This document shows positions 15,978 to 26,256 of a DNA stretch of 64,000 nt, one piece after another (position 1 is the stretch's first letter; each line of letters opens with the position of its first letter). The stretch spans positions 51,463-115,462 of the forward strand of contig JAAEQC010000165.1 in assembly GCA_024231905.1 (NCBI GenBank), read 5' to 3'. A program made the translations under genes and the position numbers. The notes beneath the pieces were generated by a model that made no database searches, was not told the DNA's origin, and saw nothing but the letters and a program-made list of their open reading frames with translations. The stretch comes from a bacterium (GTDB taxonomy: Bacteria > Krumholzibacteriota > Krumholzibacteriia > LZORAL124-64-63).

Positions 15978-17585
15978 TCACGGATTCTTGACGTATGCGT
16001 TGGGCCGCAAGTAGAACCACCAGTTCAACACCAGGCACAGGAAATAGAACACGGCGAATCCGTAGAGCGCGAACTCCGGCGTCGTCGCCTTGATCTGCTC
16101 CCCGAACACCTTCGGAATGATGAACGCTCCATACGCCGCCACGGCCGAGGTCCACCCCAGCACCGGGCCCGCCTGTTCCTCGTCGAATACCACGGCGATG
16201 GTCCGGAAGGTCGATCCGTTGCCCACGCCCGTTGCCGTGAACAGGACGATGAACAGACCGAAGAACGGCCAGAAGTACTGTTCCGGGGTCGCCGATTTGT
16301 AGGCCGCCGACATGTAGTAGGCCACGCCCAAGGCCGAGGCGATCATGACGACGGACACGACCTGCGTAACCTTGGCGCCGCCCACCTTGTCGGAAATCCA
16401 GCCACCGACCGGTCGGATCAACGCACCGATGAAGGGACCCATCCAGGCGAACATCAGGGCGCTCGGTCCGTTGGCATTGACCGCGTCGTGCACCAGGGTC
16501 CCGTCGGGTCCGGGCACATGCGTGAAGCCGAAGATGACCTTGATGGCCAGGGCGAACGCCGCCGAATACCCGATGAACGAGCCGAAAGTCATGGTGTAGA
16601 TGACGGTCATGGCCCAGGTGTGCTTGTTTTCGAAGATCCGGTACTGGCGCTTGAGGTTCGCCTGCAGCTCGCCGCGCGTCAGATAGCGCATCAGCAGCAC
16701 CGTGGCGGCGATGACCACGGGCAGCACGATCCACTTGCTGAGCAGCCCCAGGCCCGTGGGCGCCGGCAACATCACGTAGAGACCCGCCGCGGCCGTCAAG
16801 AAGCCTATCAGCAGCAGCGCCGAGATCCGCAGGAAGGCCACCGCCGGGTTGCCCGGCTTCGGAGTCACCTTGTCGCTGACGAGATTGTTCATGCCGAACC
16901 AGCCGGCGAAGGCCAGTGGCACCAGCAGCAGCAGCCACACGAAACCGGCGTTGTGGATGAATGTCTCGGTTCCCGCGGGAATCTTGCCGATCAGCGTTCC
17001 GCTGGTGTTGACCAGCGTCATCGGCTCGCCGCCGAAGAGCCCGAAAGTCATCACCAGCGGCACGAGGATCTGCATGGTCGTCACACCGAAGTTGCCCAGT
17101 CCCGCGTTCAGACCCAGGGACGTGCCCTGGACCCGCTTGGGGAAGAAGAAGCTGATGTTGGACATGGACGATGCGAAATTGCCGCCGCCGAATCCCGAGA
17201 GCAGGGCCAGCACCTGGTACACCCACAGCGGCGTGCTCTTGTCCTGCAGCGCGAATCCGGTACCGATGGCCGGTATCATCAGCAGGGCCGTGGTGAAGAA
17301 GATGGTGTTGCGCCCCCCGGCGATCCGGATGAAGAAGGTGCTGGGGATGCGCAGAGTCGCGCCGGTCAGGCCGGCGATGGCCGACAGAGTGAACAACTCG
17401 GATTGGGCGAAGGGATAGCCCAGATTGATCATCTGCACCGTGATGATCCCCCAGTACAGCCAGACGGCGAAGCCGCACAACAGGCTGGGAATCGAGATCC
17501 ACAGGTTGCGGTTCGCGATCTTCTTGCCGGACTCCCGCCAGAACTGCTCGTCCTCGACGTCCCACCGATCGATGTTTGCTGGCAT
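15978..17585 (-). CDS. narK: NarK-family nitrate/nitrite MFS transporter (second copy)
   Basis: 535 residues from ATG 17585, ten bases after GAGGAG; the track start at 17603 is a GTG that overlaps that ribosome-binding site. Twelve or more TM segments and the NNP-family blocks 'ALLSGFGGGNFASSMSNISFFFPKRVQGTSLGLNAGLGNFG' and 'GGWISDKVGGAKVT' identify a nitrate-nitrite porter. An ~80-residue insert after TM6 includes hydrophobic stretches. It is the last gene of the nar operon and would import nitrate or exchange nitrate for nitrite. Two adjacent NarK paralogues are common in denitrifiers and may differ in mechanism (H+ symport versus antiport). Confidence 0.9.
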   Translation of the reverse strand: MPANIDRWDVEDEQFWRESGKKIANRNLWISIPSLLCGFAVWLYWGIITVQMINLGYPFAQSELFTLSAIAGLTGATLRIPSTFFIRIAGGRNTIFFTTALLMIPAIGTGFALQDKSTPLWVYQVLALLSGFGGGNFASSMSNISFFFPKRVQGTSLGLNAGLGNFGVTTMQILVPLVMTFGLFGGEPMTLVNTSGTLIGKIPAGTETFIHNAGFVWLLLLVPLAFAGWFGMNNLVSDKVTPKPGNPAVAFLRISALLLIGFLTAAAGLYVMLPAPTGLGLLSKWIVLPVVIAATVLLMRYLTRGELQANLKRQYRIFENKHTWAMTVIYTMTFGSFIGYSAAFALAIKVIFGFTHVPGPDGTLVHDAVNANGPSALMFAWMGPFIGALIRPVGGWISDKVGGAKVTQVVSVVMIASALGVAYYMSAAYKSATPEQYFWPFFGLFIVLFTATGVGNGSTFRTIAVVFDEEQAGPVLGWTSAVAAYGAFIIPKVFGEQIKATTPEFALYGFAVFYFLCLVLNWWFYLRPNAYVKNP

Positions 17586-17652
17586 GTTTCGAAAACTCCT
17601 CACTGGATGATCGGGTTCAGGGATCCTTGTGCCCCCTCGATCCGTACCTTGG

Positions 17653-19449
17653 TTATCCGGCGTCGGCCGGCTCTCGTGCCGGGCGCACCAGACGGTCCAT
17701 CGAAAAGTCCCCGGACCCCCGCCAGAACAGAAGCACCAGCGCGAAGAGTACGAAGATGGCGAATTGCAGGTCCTGGCCGGCTCCGAACAGGCCCGCGGAA
17801 GAGTGGACGAAGATCACTGCTCCGGCCAGGACCACGATGTTGAACGCGGCCGCGATCCGGGTCGCGAAACCCAAGGCCAGGCTGACGCCGCCGACCGCGT
17901 TCGCCAGGACCACGAACCAGGCGACGACCGTCTGGAAATCGCCGAAGCCGGCACCCAACTTGGCCTCGACGGCCGACATGTCCATGATGAAGTAGATGCC
18001 CTTGATGGCCAGAGCCACGCCCAGGAACACCCGCAGCAGGTCCATGGGGGCCGCACCCTTGACGGTGCGCGGGAACGCAGGTACGAGACGTCGGGGGGGG
18101 TGGGCCGCCGCTCTCTGAGCCCGGTCCGCCACCGCCCGGCGGTGTTCTTCGCCGGCTGCGGCCTCGGCCTGCGGCGAGAACGTCACGAACAGCGTGGCGA
18201 ACGAACAGATCAGCACAGCACCGCCGAGGATCAACAGCGCCAGGGGCCACGACAGGGCCTCGCTGCGGAATAGGAAGCCGGCTGCGACGGCACCCATGTT
18301 GCCGCCGGCGCCGACGATGCCGGCCACCGATCCGAGCGCCTTCTTGTTGATGAAAGGAACCACCGAGAACGTGGCTCCCTCGGACATCTGCACGAAGAGG
18401 CTGAACACGATCATGGAGCCGATGGCCACCGGCAGGACGGCCATGCGCGAGAAGAGGATCAGGGCCAAACCCTCGATGAACAAGGCGATGAAGAGCCACC
18501 TGACCCGTCCCTTCAGGCCGCTCCGGTGGCCGAAGCGGTCGCCGATGATACCGCCGGTGGTGCGGGCGAAGATATTCATCAGCCCGAACAGTCCGGCCAC
18601 CAGGCCGGCCGTCTTCAGGCCCAGGTCGAAGTGGTCCATGTAGTAGAGGGCCGCGATGTTGTTGATGGTCAACTCGACACCGAAACAGGCGGCGTAGATC
18701 ACGAACAGCGCCCACACGCGGCGGTCCTTGGCCGCCAGCGCGAACGTGCCGTTGGTCTTCTGCGAACTGCGGAGCTCACCCCTGGCCCGCAGTTCCTTGA
18801 AGTTTCCGTCGGGCAGGTCGGTGGTGAGGAAGTAATAGGCGATGCCCGTCAGGAAACACACTGCGCCGGCGACGACCATCGAGAGTCGCCAACTCCAGAA
18901 GTCGGTGAATCCCAATCCGATGAAGGTGGCGAAGACCAGCGGCATGATCATCTGCGTCACGCCGCCGCCCAGATTGCCCCAACCGGCCGAAGTGGCGTTG
19001 GCCGTGCCCACAACATTCGGAGCGAACATCACCGACGTGTGGTACTGCGTGATGACGAAGGAAGCGCCGATGACGCCGATCCCCAGGCGAAACAGCAGAA
19101 AAGAGGTGTAGTCGTGGGCGAAACCGATGGCCATGACCGGCAACGAACCCACCAGCAGGAGGATCGTGTAGGAGAGCCGCGGCCCGATCTTGTCGCACAA
19201 CCAGCCGATGAGCAGACGGGCCACGATGGTGATCGACACCGAAGCGATGATCGTGTTGCCGATCTGATGCTTGGACAGCATCAACTCCTCGCGGACAACC
19301 GCCATGAGGGGTGCGATACCGAACCAGGCGAAGAAGCACAGGAAGAAGGCGAACCACGACATGTGGAAGGCCCTCATCGGCCGCGTCGAGAGGCTGAACA
19401 GGTCGATCCTTGTTGCCTTGTTCTTGACATCCATTGCGAGGATTCCCAT
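17653..19449 (-). CDS. narK: NarK-type nitrate transporter fused to a C-terminal DoxX domain
   Basis: 598 residues. Residues ~1-445 form a 12-TM MFS transporter of the NNP family ('GWGNLGGGVTQMIMPLVFATF', 'GIVGAGGNMGAVAAGFLF', the NarK1 type). After a basic, proline-rich linker ('AQRAAAHPPRRLVPAFPRTVK') a second module begins at 'MDLLRVFLGVALAIKGIYFIMD' and runs as four TM helices of DoxX type to the end. No stop separates the halves. It lies 43 bp after narI. Normal NarK length is 400-470, so the extra 130 residues are real. The internal Met could also start a separate protein. The start is ATG 19449 or 19434. Confidence 0.85.
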   Translation of the reverse strand: MGILAMDVKNKATRIDLFSLSTRPMRAFHMSWFAFFLCFFAWFGIAPLMAVVREELMLSKHQIGNTIIASVSITIVARLLIGWLCDKIGPRLSYTILLLVGSLPVMAIGFAHDYTSFLLFRLGIGVIGASFVITQYHTSVMFAPNVVGTANATSAGWGNLGGGVTQMIMPLVFATFIGLGFTDFWSWRLSMVVAGAVCFLTGIAYYFLTTDLPDGNFKELRARGELRSSQKTNGTFALAAKDRRVWALFVIYAACFGVELTINNIAALYYMDHFDLGLKTAGLVAGLFGLMNIFARTTGGIIGDRFGHRSGLKGRVRWLFIALFIEGLALILFSRMAVLPVAIGSMIVFSLFVQMSEGATFSVVPFINKKALGSVAGIVGAGGNMGAVAAGFLFRSEALSWPLALLILGGAVLICSFATLFVTFSPQAEAAAGEEHRRAVADRAQRAAAHPPRRLVPAFPRTVKGAAPMDLLRVFLGVALAIKGIYFIMDMSAVEAKLGAGFGDFQTVVAWFVVLANAVGGVSLALGFATRIAAAFNIVVLAGAVIFVHSSAGLFGAGQDLQFAIFVLFALVLLFWRGSGDFSMDRLVRPAREPADAG

Positions 19450-19492
19450 CGGCAGAAGGCGCGAAGTCAGGGCCCGGCCCGCAGGCCGTCGA

Positions 19493-20215
19493 TCAGTTGT
19501 TCCGCGGCGGGTGCTGGTTCCAGGAACTTTCCGGTCTGCGTACCGTCCGACGGTCCCAGTGCCAGATTACGCGTTGATACGGACGCCACGTGTAGTGGAA
19601 CGGCGCCACGAGAAAGTGGACGAGCCGCGTGAACGGGAACACGAGCACGATCAGGAATGCCGCGATGATGTGCAGTTTGACCACCAGCGGCATGGCCGAG
19701 ACCGCCGTCGTTTGCGGGTCCAGGCGGAAGATCGACCACAGGTACGGAGACAGGTCCGAGGCGAACCACGACGAGCCCCACCGGTAACCGACCGCGATCC
19801 AACAACCCAGGACCACCTGTACGAGCAGCAGCCATTCGATGACCTGATCCATGCGGTTGGTGACGACCTTCAGGCGCTCGTTGGTCAAACGCCTGTACAG
19901 CAGCAGGACCAGTCCCACCAGTACGCAGAGGGCGAAGGCCAATCCCGTCATCTCGAGAATGAGCAGGCGAAGCGGGCGGCTATTCCAGGCCAGGATGCCG
20001 CGGGGCACCAGGAACGCCGTCAGGTGGCCGAGGAAGACCACGAGGATTCCCCAGTGGAAGGGAATGACGCCCCAGAACAGCCGGTTCCCCTCGAGGAACT
20101 GCGAGGACAACGACGAGTACTGGAACTTCAGCGACCGGTACTTGAAGATCGTCCCCACCAGGAACACCGACAGCGCTGCGTAGGGCAGGGCGACGAAGAG
20201 GAAGTTGTTCAACAT
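19493..20215 (-). CDS. narI: Respiratory nitrate reductase gamma subunit (cytochrome b)
   Basis: 240 residues from ATG 20215, which overlaps the narJ stop; the track ORF continues upstream inside narJ. Five TM segments are visible. All four heme-b histidines of NarI are present: 'FHWGILVVFLGH' (E. coli H56 and H66) and 'KLHIIAAFLIVLVFPFTRLVH' (H187 and H205). NarI oxidises quinol at the periplasmic side and passes electrons through two b hemes to NarH. Its intact ligands support a working membrane-bound nitrate reductase. Confidence 0.95.
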   Translation of the reverse strand: MLNNFLFVALPYAALSVFLVGTIFKYRSLKFQYSSLSSQFLEGNRLFWGVIPFHWGILVVFLGHLTAFLVPRGILAWNSRPLRLLILEMTGLAFALCVLVGLVLLLYRRLTNERLKVVTNRMDQVIEWLLLVQVVLGCWIAVGYRWGSSWFASDLSPYLWSIFRLDPQTTAVSAMPLVVKLHIIAAFLIVLVFPFTRLVHFLVAPFHYTWRPYQRVIWHWDRRTVRRPESSWNQHPPRNN

Positions 20216-20955
20216 GGCCCGGGCGTCCCTTTCGCTAGGTCGGTGACCTCCGAGGACTGGCAGCCTCCCAGGGGGCCGCCCTCGTCCTTCTCGATTTCCA
20301 GTTCCTGACCCACCGTGTCCACGAATTCGACGGTGCCGACGGTCGGCGCATCCACCGCCGGCAGATCGAAATCCGTCTGCAGGACCAGGTAGACCGAGTG
20401 CAGGGCGAGCCCGTACATGGTACGGCGATCGCGCGTCGACTCGATCAGGGTGCGGTGGTGCTTGCGGTAAAGCTGCTCCTTCTGCTCCAGCCGTTCGGGC
20501 GTGAACTCGCACACCATCTGGCGCAGGGCCGGGGCCAGGATCAGACGCACCAGTTCGTTCACCATGGCCGTATCGGTATGCACGGCGATCAAACGCAGAA
20601 GATTGGGCAGGTGGTCACCCAGTTCATCACCGCAATCGTTGTCCACTTCCTTGTGCTCGCGGCTGAGGTTGACCAGCAGTTCACCCCGCTTGTAGTCGTC
20701 CCCGAAAACCACGTACCCGACATCCAGCGTGGTGATGGCCTGGACGTCGAACGACCGCGTATAGATCTCCTCCATGGCCTTCAACGGATCGTCCTGGTCA
20801 TGCCATGGGAGCAGGTCGTGGAATTCCTGCAGCGGGCCCGCGGCGTCGGGACAGGCTGTCCGCAGTTCGTCCCGCGCCCGCGCGACCGCACTCTGAAAAT
20901 CCGCGTGCGGATAGGAAAAGACGCCGGCCAGCAATTCGTAGAGGGTTCCGTTCAT
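20209..20955 (-). CDS. narJ: Nitrate reductase assembly chaperone NarJ
   Basis: 248 residues, all-helical, of the NarJ/TorD family ('LYELLAGVFSYPHADF', 'TTLDVGYVVFGDDYKRGELLVNL', 'DHLPNLLRLIA'). NarJ binds the NarG N-terminus and is needed for molybdenum cofactor insertion and release of the NarGH complex to the membrane. It starts five bases after the narH stop and overlaps narI by seven bases, in the canonical GHJI order. The C-terminal 40 residues are acidic and divergent. Confidence 0.93.
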   Translation of the reverse strand: MNGTLYELLAGVFSYPHADFQSAVARARDELRTACPDAAGPLQEFHDLLPWHDQDDPLKAMEEIYTRSFDVQAITTLDVGYVVFGDDYKRGELLVNLSREHKEVDNDCGDELGDHLPNLLRLIAVHTDTAMVNELVRLILAPALRQMVCEFTPERLEQKEQLYRKHHRTLIESTRDRRTMYGLALHSVYLVLQTDFDLPAVDAPTVGTVEFVDTVGQELEIEKDEGGPLGGCQSSEVTDLAKGTPGPC

Positions 20956-20960
20956 CGCTT

Positions 20961-22511
20961 CTAGTTTCCCCTCTGCGGCGAGTTCAGCGTGCCGAAGCCG
21001 ATGCTGCCCTTGGCGTCGCCCGTGTTCTCGAGCATTTCGATGGCGTGCTCGCGATGGGCCGGCGGGATCACGATGCGGTCCTTCATCTGGGGCAGCGAGG
21101 TCATGAAGTAGATGGCCTCGGCCATTTCGGCGGTCAGCCCCGTATCAGCCAGGGCGGCGTCCGCCTTCTCCTCGGTCACGTCGCCCACGGTCTTGAAGCG
21201 CCGGTAGATGCGCACGGCCATGAGCTTCTTCAGGGCGTCGGCGATCCGTCCCTCGTCCCCGGCACTGAACAGGTTGGCCATGTACTTGAGCGGGAAGCGG
21301 GCCTGGTCGATGGTGCCCCACAGCTCCTCGGTGCTGGTGTCGTACAGCCAGTTGTCGGACCAGTGCTTGGCCACCGGATTCAGGTTCTCACCGCGTTCGT
21401 CGTGGTTGACCTTGGCCAGCGAGGCCATCACCGGCAGCAGCGGCGGCACGTAGAACAGCATGGGCAACGTGCGGAACTCCGCATGCAGCGGTAGGGCCAG
21501 CCCCCACTCCTTGACGAAGCGGTAGGTCGGAGACTTCTGCGCGGCGGCGATGGTCGTGTCGGCGATCCCGTTGGCCTTGGCCGCGGCTATCACCTGCGGA
21601 TCGTGCGGATCCAACAGGCAGTCCAGGTGGTTGTTCACCAACTCGTTCTCGTCCGACGAGGCGGCTTCGTGGATCTTGTCCGCGTCGTAGAGCACGACGC
21701 CCAGGTAACGGATCCGCCCCACGCACGAATGCATGCAGGCCGGCGCCTGGTCCGATTCGAGGCGCGGATAGCAGAGGATGCACTTCTCGGATTTCCCCGT
21801 ATTCCAGTTGAAGTAGACCTTCTTGTACGGACAGGCCGATACGCACATGCGCCAGGCCCGGCAGACCTCCTGGTTGATGAGCACCACACCGTCCTCGCCG
21901 CGCTTGTAGATGGCGCCGGAAGGACACGAGGCCACGCAGGCCGGATTCAGGCAGTGGTTGCACATGCGCGGCAGGTAATAGAAGGCCATGCGTTCGAGCT
22001 GGAACATGGCTTCCCGCTCGGCCGGCGAGACGTTCTCGAGGTTGGGGTCGTTGCGGGCGTAGTCGGGCGTACCGCTCAGGTCGTCGTCCCAGTTGGGTCC
22101 GCTCTTGATGTCCATGGGCTTGCCGGTGATCAGGGAGATGGGTCGCGCCGTGATCTGGTCGTCGGCGGCCGGGGCCTGGATCAGGTCCAGGTACTTGTAG
22201 GTCCAGGGTTCGTAGTAGTCGTCGATGACCGGCATGTTGGGATTGTGGAAGAGGTTGAACAGGCCCTTCTTCTTGCCCGCCGCCCGGAGTTTCAGCTTGC
22301 CGTCCTCGCGGATCCAGCCCCCCTTGAAGATCTTCTGATCCTCCCACTTGCCGGGATATCCGGTGCCCGGCTTGGTCTCGACGTTGTTCCACCACATGTA
22401 TTCGGCGCCCTTGCGATCGGTCCAGATGTTCTTGCAGGCGATCGAGCAGGTGTGGCAACCGAGACACTTGTCGAGGTGGAAGACCATTGAGACTTGCGAG
22501 CGAATATCCAT
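20961..22511 (-). CDS. narH: Respiratory nitrate reductase beta subunit (Fe-S)
   Basis: 516 residues. Cysteine clusters match NarH: 'CLGCHTCSIACK', 'CNHCLNPACVASCP', 'CRAWRMCVSACP' and 'CILCYPRLESDQAPACMHSC'. The tryptophan in 'CRAWRMC' marks the [3Fe-4S] cluster, as in E. coli. Three [4Fe-4S] clusters and one [3Fe-4S] cluster pass electrons from NarI to NarG on the cytoplasmic face. Most of the remaining sequence ('MVFHLDKCLGC', 'KVYFNWNTGKSEKC', 'MLFYVPPLLPV') aligns with the family over its full usual length. Confidence 0.96.
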   Translation of the reverse strand: MDIRSQVSMVFHLDKCLGCHTCSIACKNIWTDRKGAEYMWWNNVETKPGTGYPGKWEDQKIFKGGWIREDGKLKLRAAGKKKGLFNLFHNPNMPVIDDYYEPWTYKYLDLIQAPAADDQITARPISLITGKPMDIKSGPNWDDDLSGTPDYARNDPNLENVSPAEREAMFQLERMAFYYLPRMCNHCLNPACVASCPSGAIYKRGEDGVVLINQEVCRAWRMCVSACPYKKVYFNWNTGKSEKCILCYPRLESDQAPACMHSCVGRIRYLGVVLYDADKIHEAASSDENELVNNHLDCLLDPHDPQVIAAAKANGIADTTIAAAQKSPTYRFVKEWGLALPLHAEFRTLPMLFYVPPLLPVMASLAKVNHDERGENLNPVAKHWSDNWLYDTSTEELWGTIDQARFPLKYMANLFSAGDEGRIADALKKLMAVRIYRRFKTVGDVTEEKADAALADTGLTAEMAEAIYFMTSLPQMKDRIVIPPAHREHAIEMLENTGDAKGSIGFGTLNSPQRGN

Positions 22512-22571
22512 GCCGACCCTTCTTCGTTGGCTTGACCGCGGTCACGTTTGCCGATCTCGTCGCTTTCGCCG

Positions 22572-25500
22572 CTAGTAGACGACGTTCTCCATCTTTCGCA
22601 CCGTGACGTGGGAGTCGCGGTTCGGGGCGATGGGCCCCCAGTAGTTGAAGTGGTAGGTGAACTGGCCGTAGCCCCCGCACAGGTAATTGGGTTTCAGGTG
22701 CACGCGGGTCATGCTGTTGTGGCCGCCGCCGCGCTTGCGTCCGCGCTGCTCGGTCTTGGGAATGCCCAGGGTGCGTTCGGGCACGTGGTACACGATGCAC
22801 ACGCCCTTGGGGATGCGTGAGCTGACCACCGCCCGGGTGCAGTAGATGCCGTGGTCGTTGTAGACCTCGACATGGTCGTTGTCCCGGATGCCGAGCTCCT
22901 CCGCGTCGACCTCGCTCAACCAGCAGGGTTCGCAGCCCCGGCTCAGCGTCTGCATGCGCAGGGTGTCGCCATACGTGGAGTGGATGTGCCATTTTCCGTG
23001 GGGCGTGAGCACGTTCAGCACCTTGGCCTTGCCCTCCTTCAGAGTCTGCTTCAGGTCGCCGTAGGCTTCGGGCTTCGGCGAGGGCTTGTAGGTGGGAAGG
23101 TGCTCCCCGTAGGCCAGGTACATCTCGTGGTCGAGGTAGAAGTGTTGGCGGCCGGTCAGCGTCCGCCAGGGCACGAGCTTCTCGACGTTGTAGGTGTAGG
23201 CCGAATAGGCGCGGCCGTCGTGCATCAGGCCCGACCACAGGGGCGAGTTGTTGTAGCGACGCGTCTGGGCCTGCAGGTCGGCGTAGCTGATGCGCACGTC
23301 CTTGCTGCCGGAGCCCAGATCCGCCAACGCCAGCCCCGTCTTCCTCTCGGCGTTCCGGTAGGCCCGGTAGGTCAGCGCCCCGTTGGTCAGCGACGACAGA
23401 TGCAGCACCGCGTTGGCAGCCGCCTCGTCCTCCCTGATCGAAGGCAGCACCTTGTCGCCGACCTTCTCCACCGGGAACCGGGGCGACGAAATCATCTCGT
23501 CGTACTCGCCCTCGCACATATAGTGGTTGCCGTGGGCGCCCAGCCCGCCCGTGCGGACGTTCTCGCCCAGGGCGCAGAACTTCTCGTAGAGCTTCGTGTA
23601 GTCCCGCTCGACGACGTTCAGGCCGTGCATGGTCTTACCCGGGACGGCTTCGCATTCGCCCTTGTACCAGTCCTTGATCGTGGCCTGGCTGATCTCGGCA
23701 GCGGAATCGTGGGCCAGGGGCACGGTGATGACGTCCTTCCGTGGCTCCGGCAAGTACTTCTTGGCCACCTCGCTCGTGGCCTGGGCCAGGTTCCGGAAGA
23801 TTTCCCAGTCGCTCTTGGCCTCCCACACCGGCGCGATGGCCGCCGACAACGGGTGGATGAACGAGTGCATGTCCGTGCTGTTGAGATCGGCCTTCTCGTA
23901 CCAGGAGGCGGCCGGCAGCACGATGTCCGAATACAGGGCCGAGGAATCCATGCGGAAATTGAGATCGACCACCAGGTCCATCTTGCCCTCGGCCGCCACC
24001 TCGCTCCAGTTGACGTCGCTGGTCTGCTCTTCGCTGTCCTGGGCATTGATGTTGGAGTGGGCGCCCAAGTAGTGCTTCAGGCAATACTCGGTGCCCTTCA
24101 TGCTCCCGACGATGGCGTTGCCCCGCCAGATGTACCAAACTCGCGGGTGGCTCTCCGGGGCCTCCGGATCGCCCACGGCGTACTCCAGTTCCTTCGACTT
24201 CAGCTTCTCCAGCACGTACTTCTTGATGGCGTCGTCGTCCTTGGCGCCGCCCTCCTGCGCTTCCCTGGTCAGATCGAGCGTGTTCTGCTTGAACTGCGGG
24301 TAGAAGGGCATCCAGCCGTTGCGCACCGCCTTGAAGATCTGGTCCGCCGTGTGCAGACGCGTGTGCTCGTTGTCAGGCACGGTGTTGTACTTGGAGTACT
24401 GGCCGTCGTAGCGGTACTGGCTGGTGTTCATGTAGTGCCACAGGGGCGCCTGCTGCAGCCGCACGCCGCCCTGCCAATCCTTGGCGAAGGCCAGGTTGCT
24501 CCAGGAATCCATGGGCGCCAGCTTCTCCTGCCCCACGTAGTGGTTCAGGCCCCCGCCGTTCTTGCCCACGCAGCCGCAGAGCATCAGGGCCATGGCCCCG
24601 GCCCGGTACATGAGATTGGCGTGGTACCAGTGGTTGATGCCCGCGCCGATGATGATCATGCACTTGCCGCCGGTGGCATCGGCCGTGTTGGCCCACTCGC
24701 GCGCGAACTGGACCACGGTCTTGGCGTCGACCCCGGTGAATACTTCCTGCCAGGCCGGCGTGTAGGCCGCGTCCTTGTCGGCGTAGTCCTCGGGATAGGC
24801 GCCAGCAAGGCCTCGACCCACGCCGTACTGGGCGAACATCAGGTCGTAGACCGTCGTCACGGGCACGCGGCCCTCGCTCGTCTCGACGAACTTGACGGGA
24901 ACGCCGCGCGGCGACTCGTTGTCCAGGCCGTACTCGGTGAACACCGCCTGCAGCACCTCGTCGTGATCGTCCAGCAGGCTGAGCAACGGATCGTAGGGGC
25001 GGTCGTCGGCGATGTTCTCGAACTTCAGGTTCCAGTTGCCCGGCTTCTCGTCCCAACGCGCGCCACTGCTGCCCTTGGGTACGACGAAGTCGCCGGACTT
25101 CCCGTCGATGTTGACGAACTTCCAGTCGCCGTTGCCGATCCCCGCGAACTGCGGCAACTCGCCCGCCCGCAACATGCGGCCCGCCTCGTAGTGGTCGCCT
25201 TTCTTCTCCAGCTTCACCAGGAACGGGCTGTCCGTGTAACGCTTCACGTAGTCGAGGAAGAACGGCGTCTTGGCCGCGTGATGGAACTCCTTGAGGATCA
25301 CGTGGGTGACTGCCATCCAGAAGGCGCCGTCACTGCCGGCGTGCAGGGGCACCCACTGGTCGGCGTACTTGCTGACCATGCTGAAGTCCGGCGAGAAGAC
25401 CACCGATTTGGTGCCGTTGTGCCGTGATTCGGCGAAGAAATGGCAGTCCGGAGTCCGGGTCATGTTCAGGTTGGCGCCCATGTCGGCGATCATCTTGGCG

Positions 25501-26186
25501 TTGTACCAGTCCGCGCTCTCGCAAACGTCCGTCTGCTCGCCCCAGATCTCGGGGAAGGCCGTCGGCAGATCGCAATACCAGTCGTAGAAGCTCAGGTTCA
25601 CGCCGCCGAACAACTGCAGGAAGCGGGCGCCCGCCGCATAACTGAGCATGGACATGGCCGGAATCGGCGAAAAGCCGATCACCCGGTCCGGGCCGTGCTT
25701 CTTGGCCGTGTAGATGTTGGCCACGGCCATCAGTTCGAGGACCTCGTCCCAGTGGATGCGGCGGAAGCCGCCTCGACCGCGGGCCTTCTGGTACGCCGCA
25801 CGCCGCTCCGGATCGTTCTGTAGGTTCTCCCAGGCCAGGAGCGGGTCGCCCGTCTTCTTCTTTTCTTCGCGATAGGCGTCGATCAGCGCACCGCGGATCA
25901 GGGGGTACTTGATACGCAGTGGGCTGTACAGATACCAGGAGAAGGAGATGCCCCGCTGGCAACCGCGCGGTTCGTAGGGTGGCAGATCACCTTCGAGCAG
26001 CGGATAGTCCAGTTGCTGGGTTTCCCAGACCACGATCCCGTCCTTGACGTGGATCTGCCAGGAACAGCCGCCGGTGCAGTTCACGCCGTGTGTGCTGCGC
26101 ACGACCTTGTCGTGCTGGAAACGGTTGCGGTAGAACTCTTCCCATTTGCGGGTCTGGGGCGAGATGATGTCCTGAATCCAGCTCAT
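22572..26186 (-). CDS. narG: Respiratory nitrate reductase alpha subunit (Mo-bisMGD)
   Basis: 1204 residues from ATG 26186 ('[23 protein letters not shown]'); the track TTG start seven codons earlier has no ribosome-binding site. The N-terminal FS0 cluster motif '[11 protein letters not shown]' has the His-plus-Cys ligation specific to NarG. '[16 protein letters not shown]' holds the Asp that ligates molybdenum. The rest matches a membrane nitrate reductase of normal length. There is no full Tat signal, which agrees with the classical cytoplasm-facing enzyme that needs nitrate import by the adjacent NarK proteins. Confidence 0.96.
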   Translation of the reverse strand: MSWIQDIISPQTRKWEEFYRNRFQHDKVVRSTHGVNCTGGCSWQIHVKDGIVVWETQQLDYPLLEGDLPPYEPRGCQRGISFSWYLYSPLRIKYPLIRGALIDAYREEKKKTGDPLLAWENLQNDPERRAAYQKARGRGGFRRIHWDEVLELMAVANIYTAKKHGPDRVIGFSPIPAMSMLSYAAGARFLQLFGGVNLSFYDWYCDLPTAFPEIWGEQTDVCESADWYNAKMIADMGANLNMTRTPDCHFFAESRHNGTKSVVFSPDFSMVSKYADQWVPLHAGSDGAFWMAVTHVILKEFHHAAKTPFFLDYVKRYTDSPFLVKLEKKGDHYEAGRMLRAGELPQFAGIGNGDWKFVNIDGKSGDFVVPKGSSGARWDEKPGNWNLKFENIADDRPYDPLLSLLDDHDEVLQAVFTEYGLDNESPRGVPVKFVETSEGRVPVTTVYDLMFAQYGVGRGLAGAYPEDYADKDAAYTPAWQEVFTGVDAKTVVQFAREWANTADATGGKCMIIIGAGINHWYHANLMYRAGAMALMLCGCVGKNGGGLNHYVGQEKLAPMDSWSNLAFAKDWQGGVRLQQAPLWHYMNTSQYRYDGQYSKYNTVPDNEHTRLHTADQIFKAVRNGWMPFYPQFKQNTLDLTREAQEGGAKDDDAIKKYVLEKLKSKELEYAVGDPEAPESHPRVWYIWRGNAIVGSMKGTEYCLKHYLGAHSNINAQDSEEQTSDVNWSEVAAEGKMDLVVDLNFRMDSSALYSDIVLPAASWYEKADLNSTDMHSFIHPLSAAIAPVWEAKSDWEIFRNLAQATSEVAKKYLPEPRKDVITVPLAHDSAAEISQATIKDWYKGECEAVPGKTMHGLNVVERDYTKLYEKFCALGENVRTGGLGAHGNHYMCEGEYDEMISSPRFPVEKVGDKVLPSIREDEAAANAVLHLSSLTNGALTYRAYRNAERKTGLALADLGSGSKDVRISYADLQAQTRRYNNSPLWSGLMHDGRAYSAYTYNVEKLVPWRTLTGRQHFYLDHEMYLAYGEHLPTYKPSPKPEAYGDLKQTLKEGKAKVLNVLTPHGKWHIHSTYGDTLRMQTLSRGCEPCWLSEVDAEELGIRDNDHVEVYNDHGIYCTRAVVSSRIPKGVCIVYHVPERTLGIPKTEQRGRKRGGGHNSMTRVHLKPNYLCGGYGQFTYHFNYWGPIAPNRDSHVTVRKMENVVY

Positions 26187-26256
26187 GTTTCTCTTTCTGT
26201 TCGACAACTGCCTTGGCCGGCCCCGGGAGGCTGGGAATCCGCCCGGGGATCGAGGA

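Noticed and set aside
22851-25427. 858-aa plus-strand ORF opposite narG
   Set aside because: Antisense shadow of a full-length, well-conserved narG.
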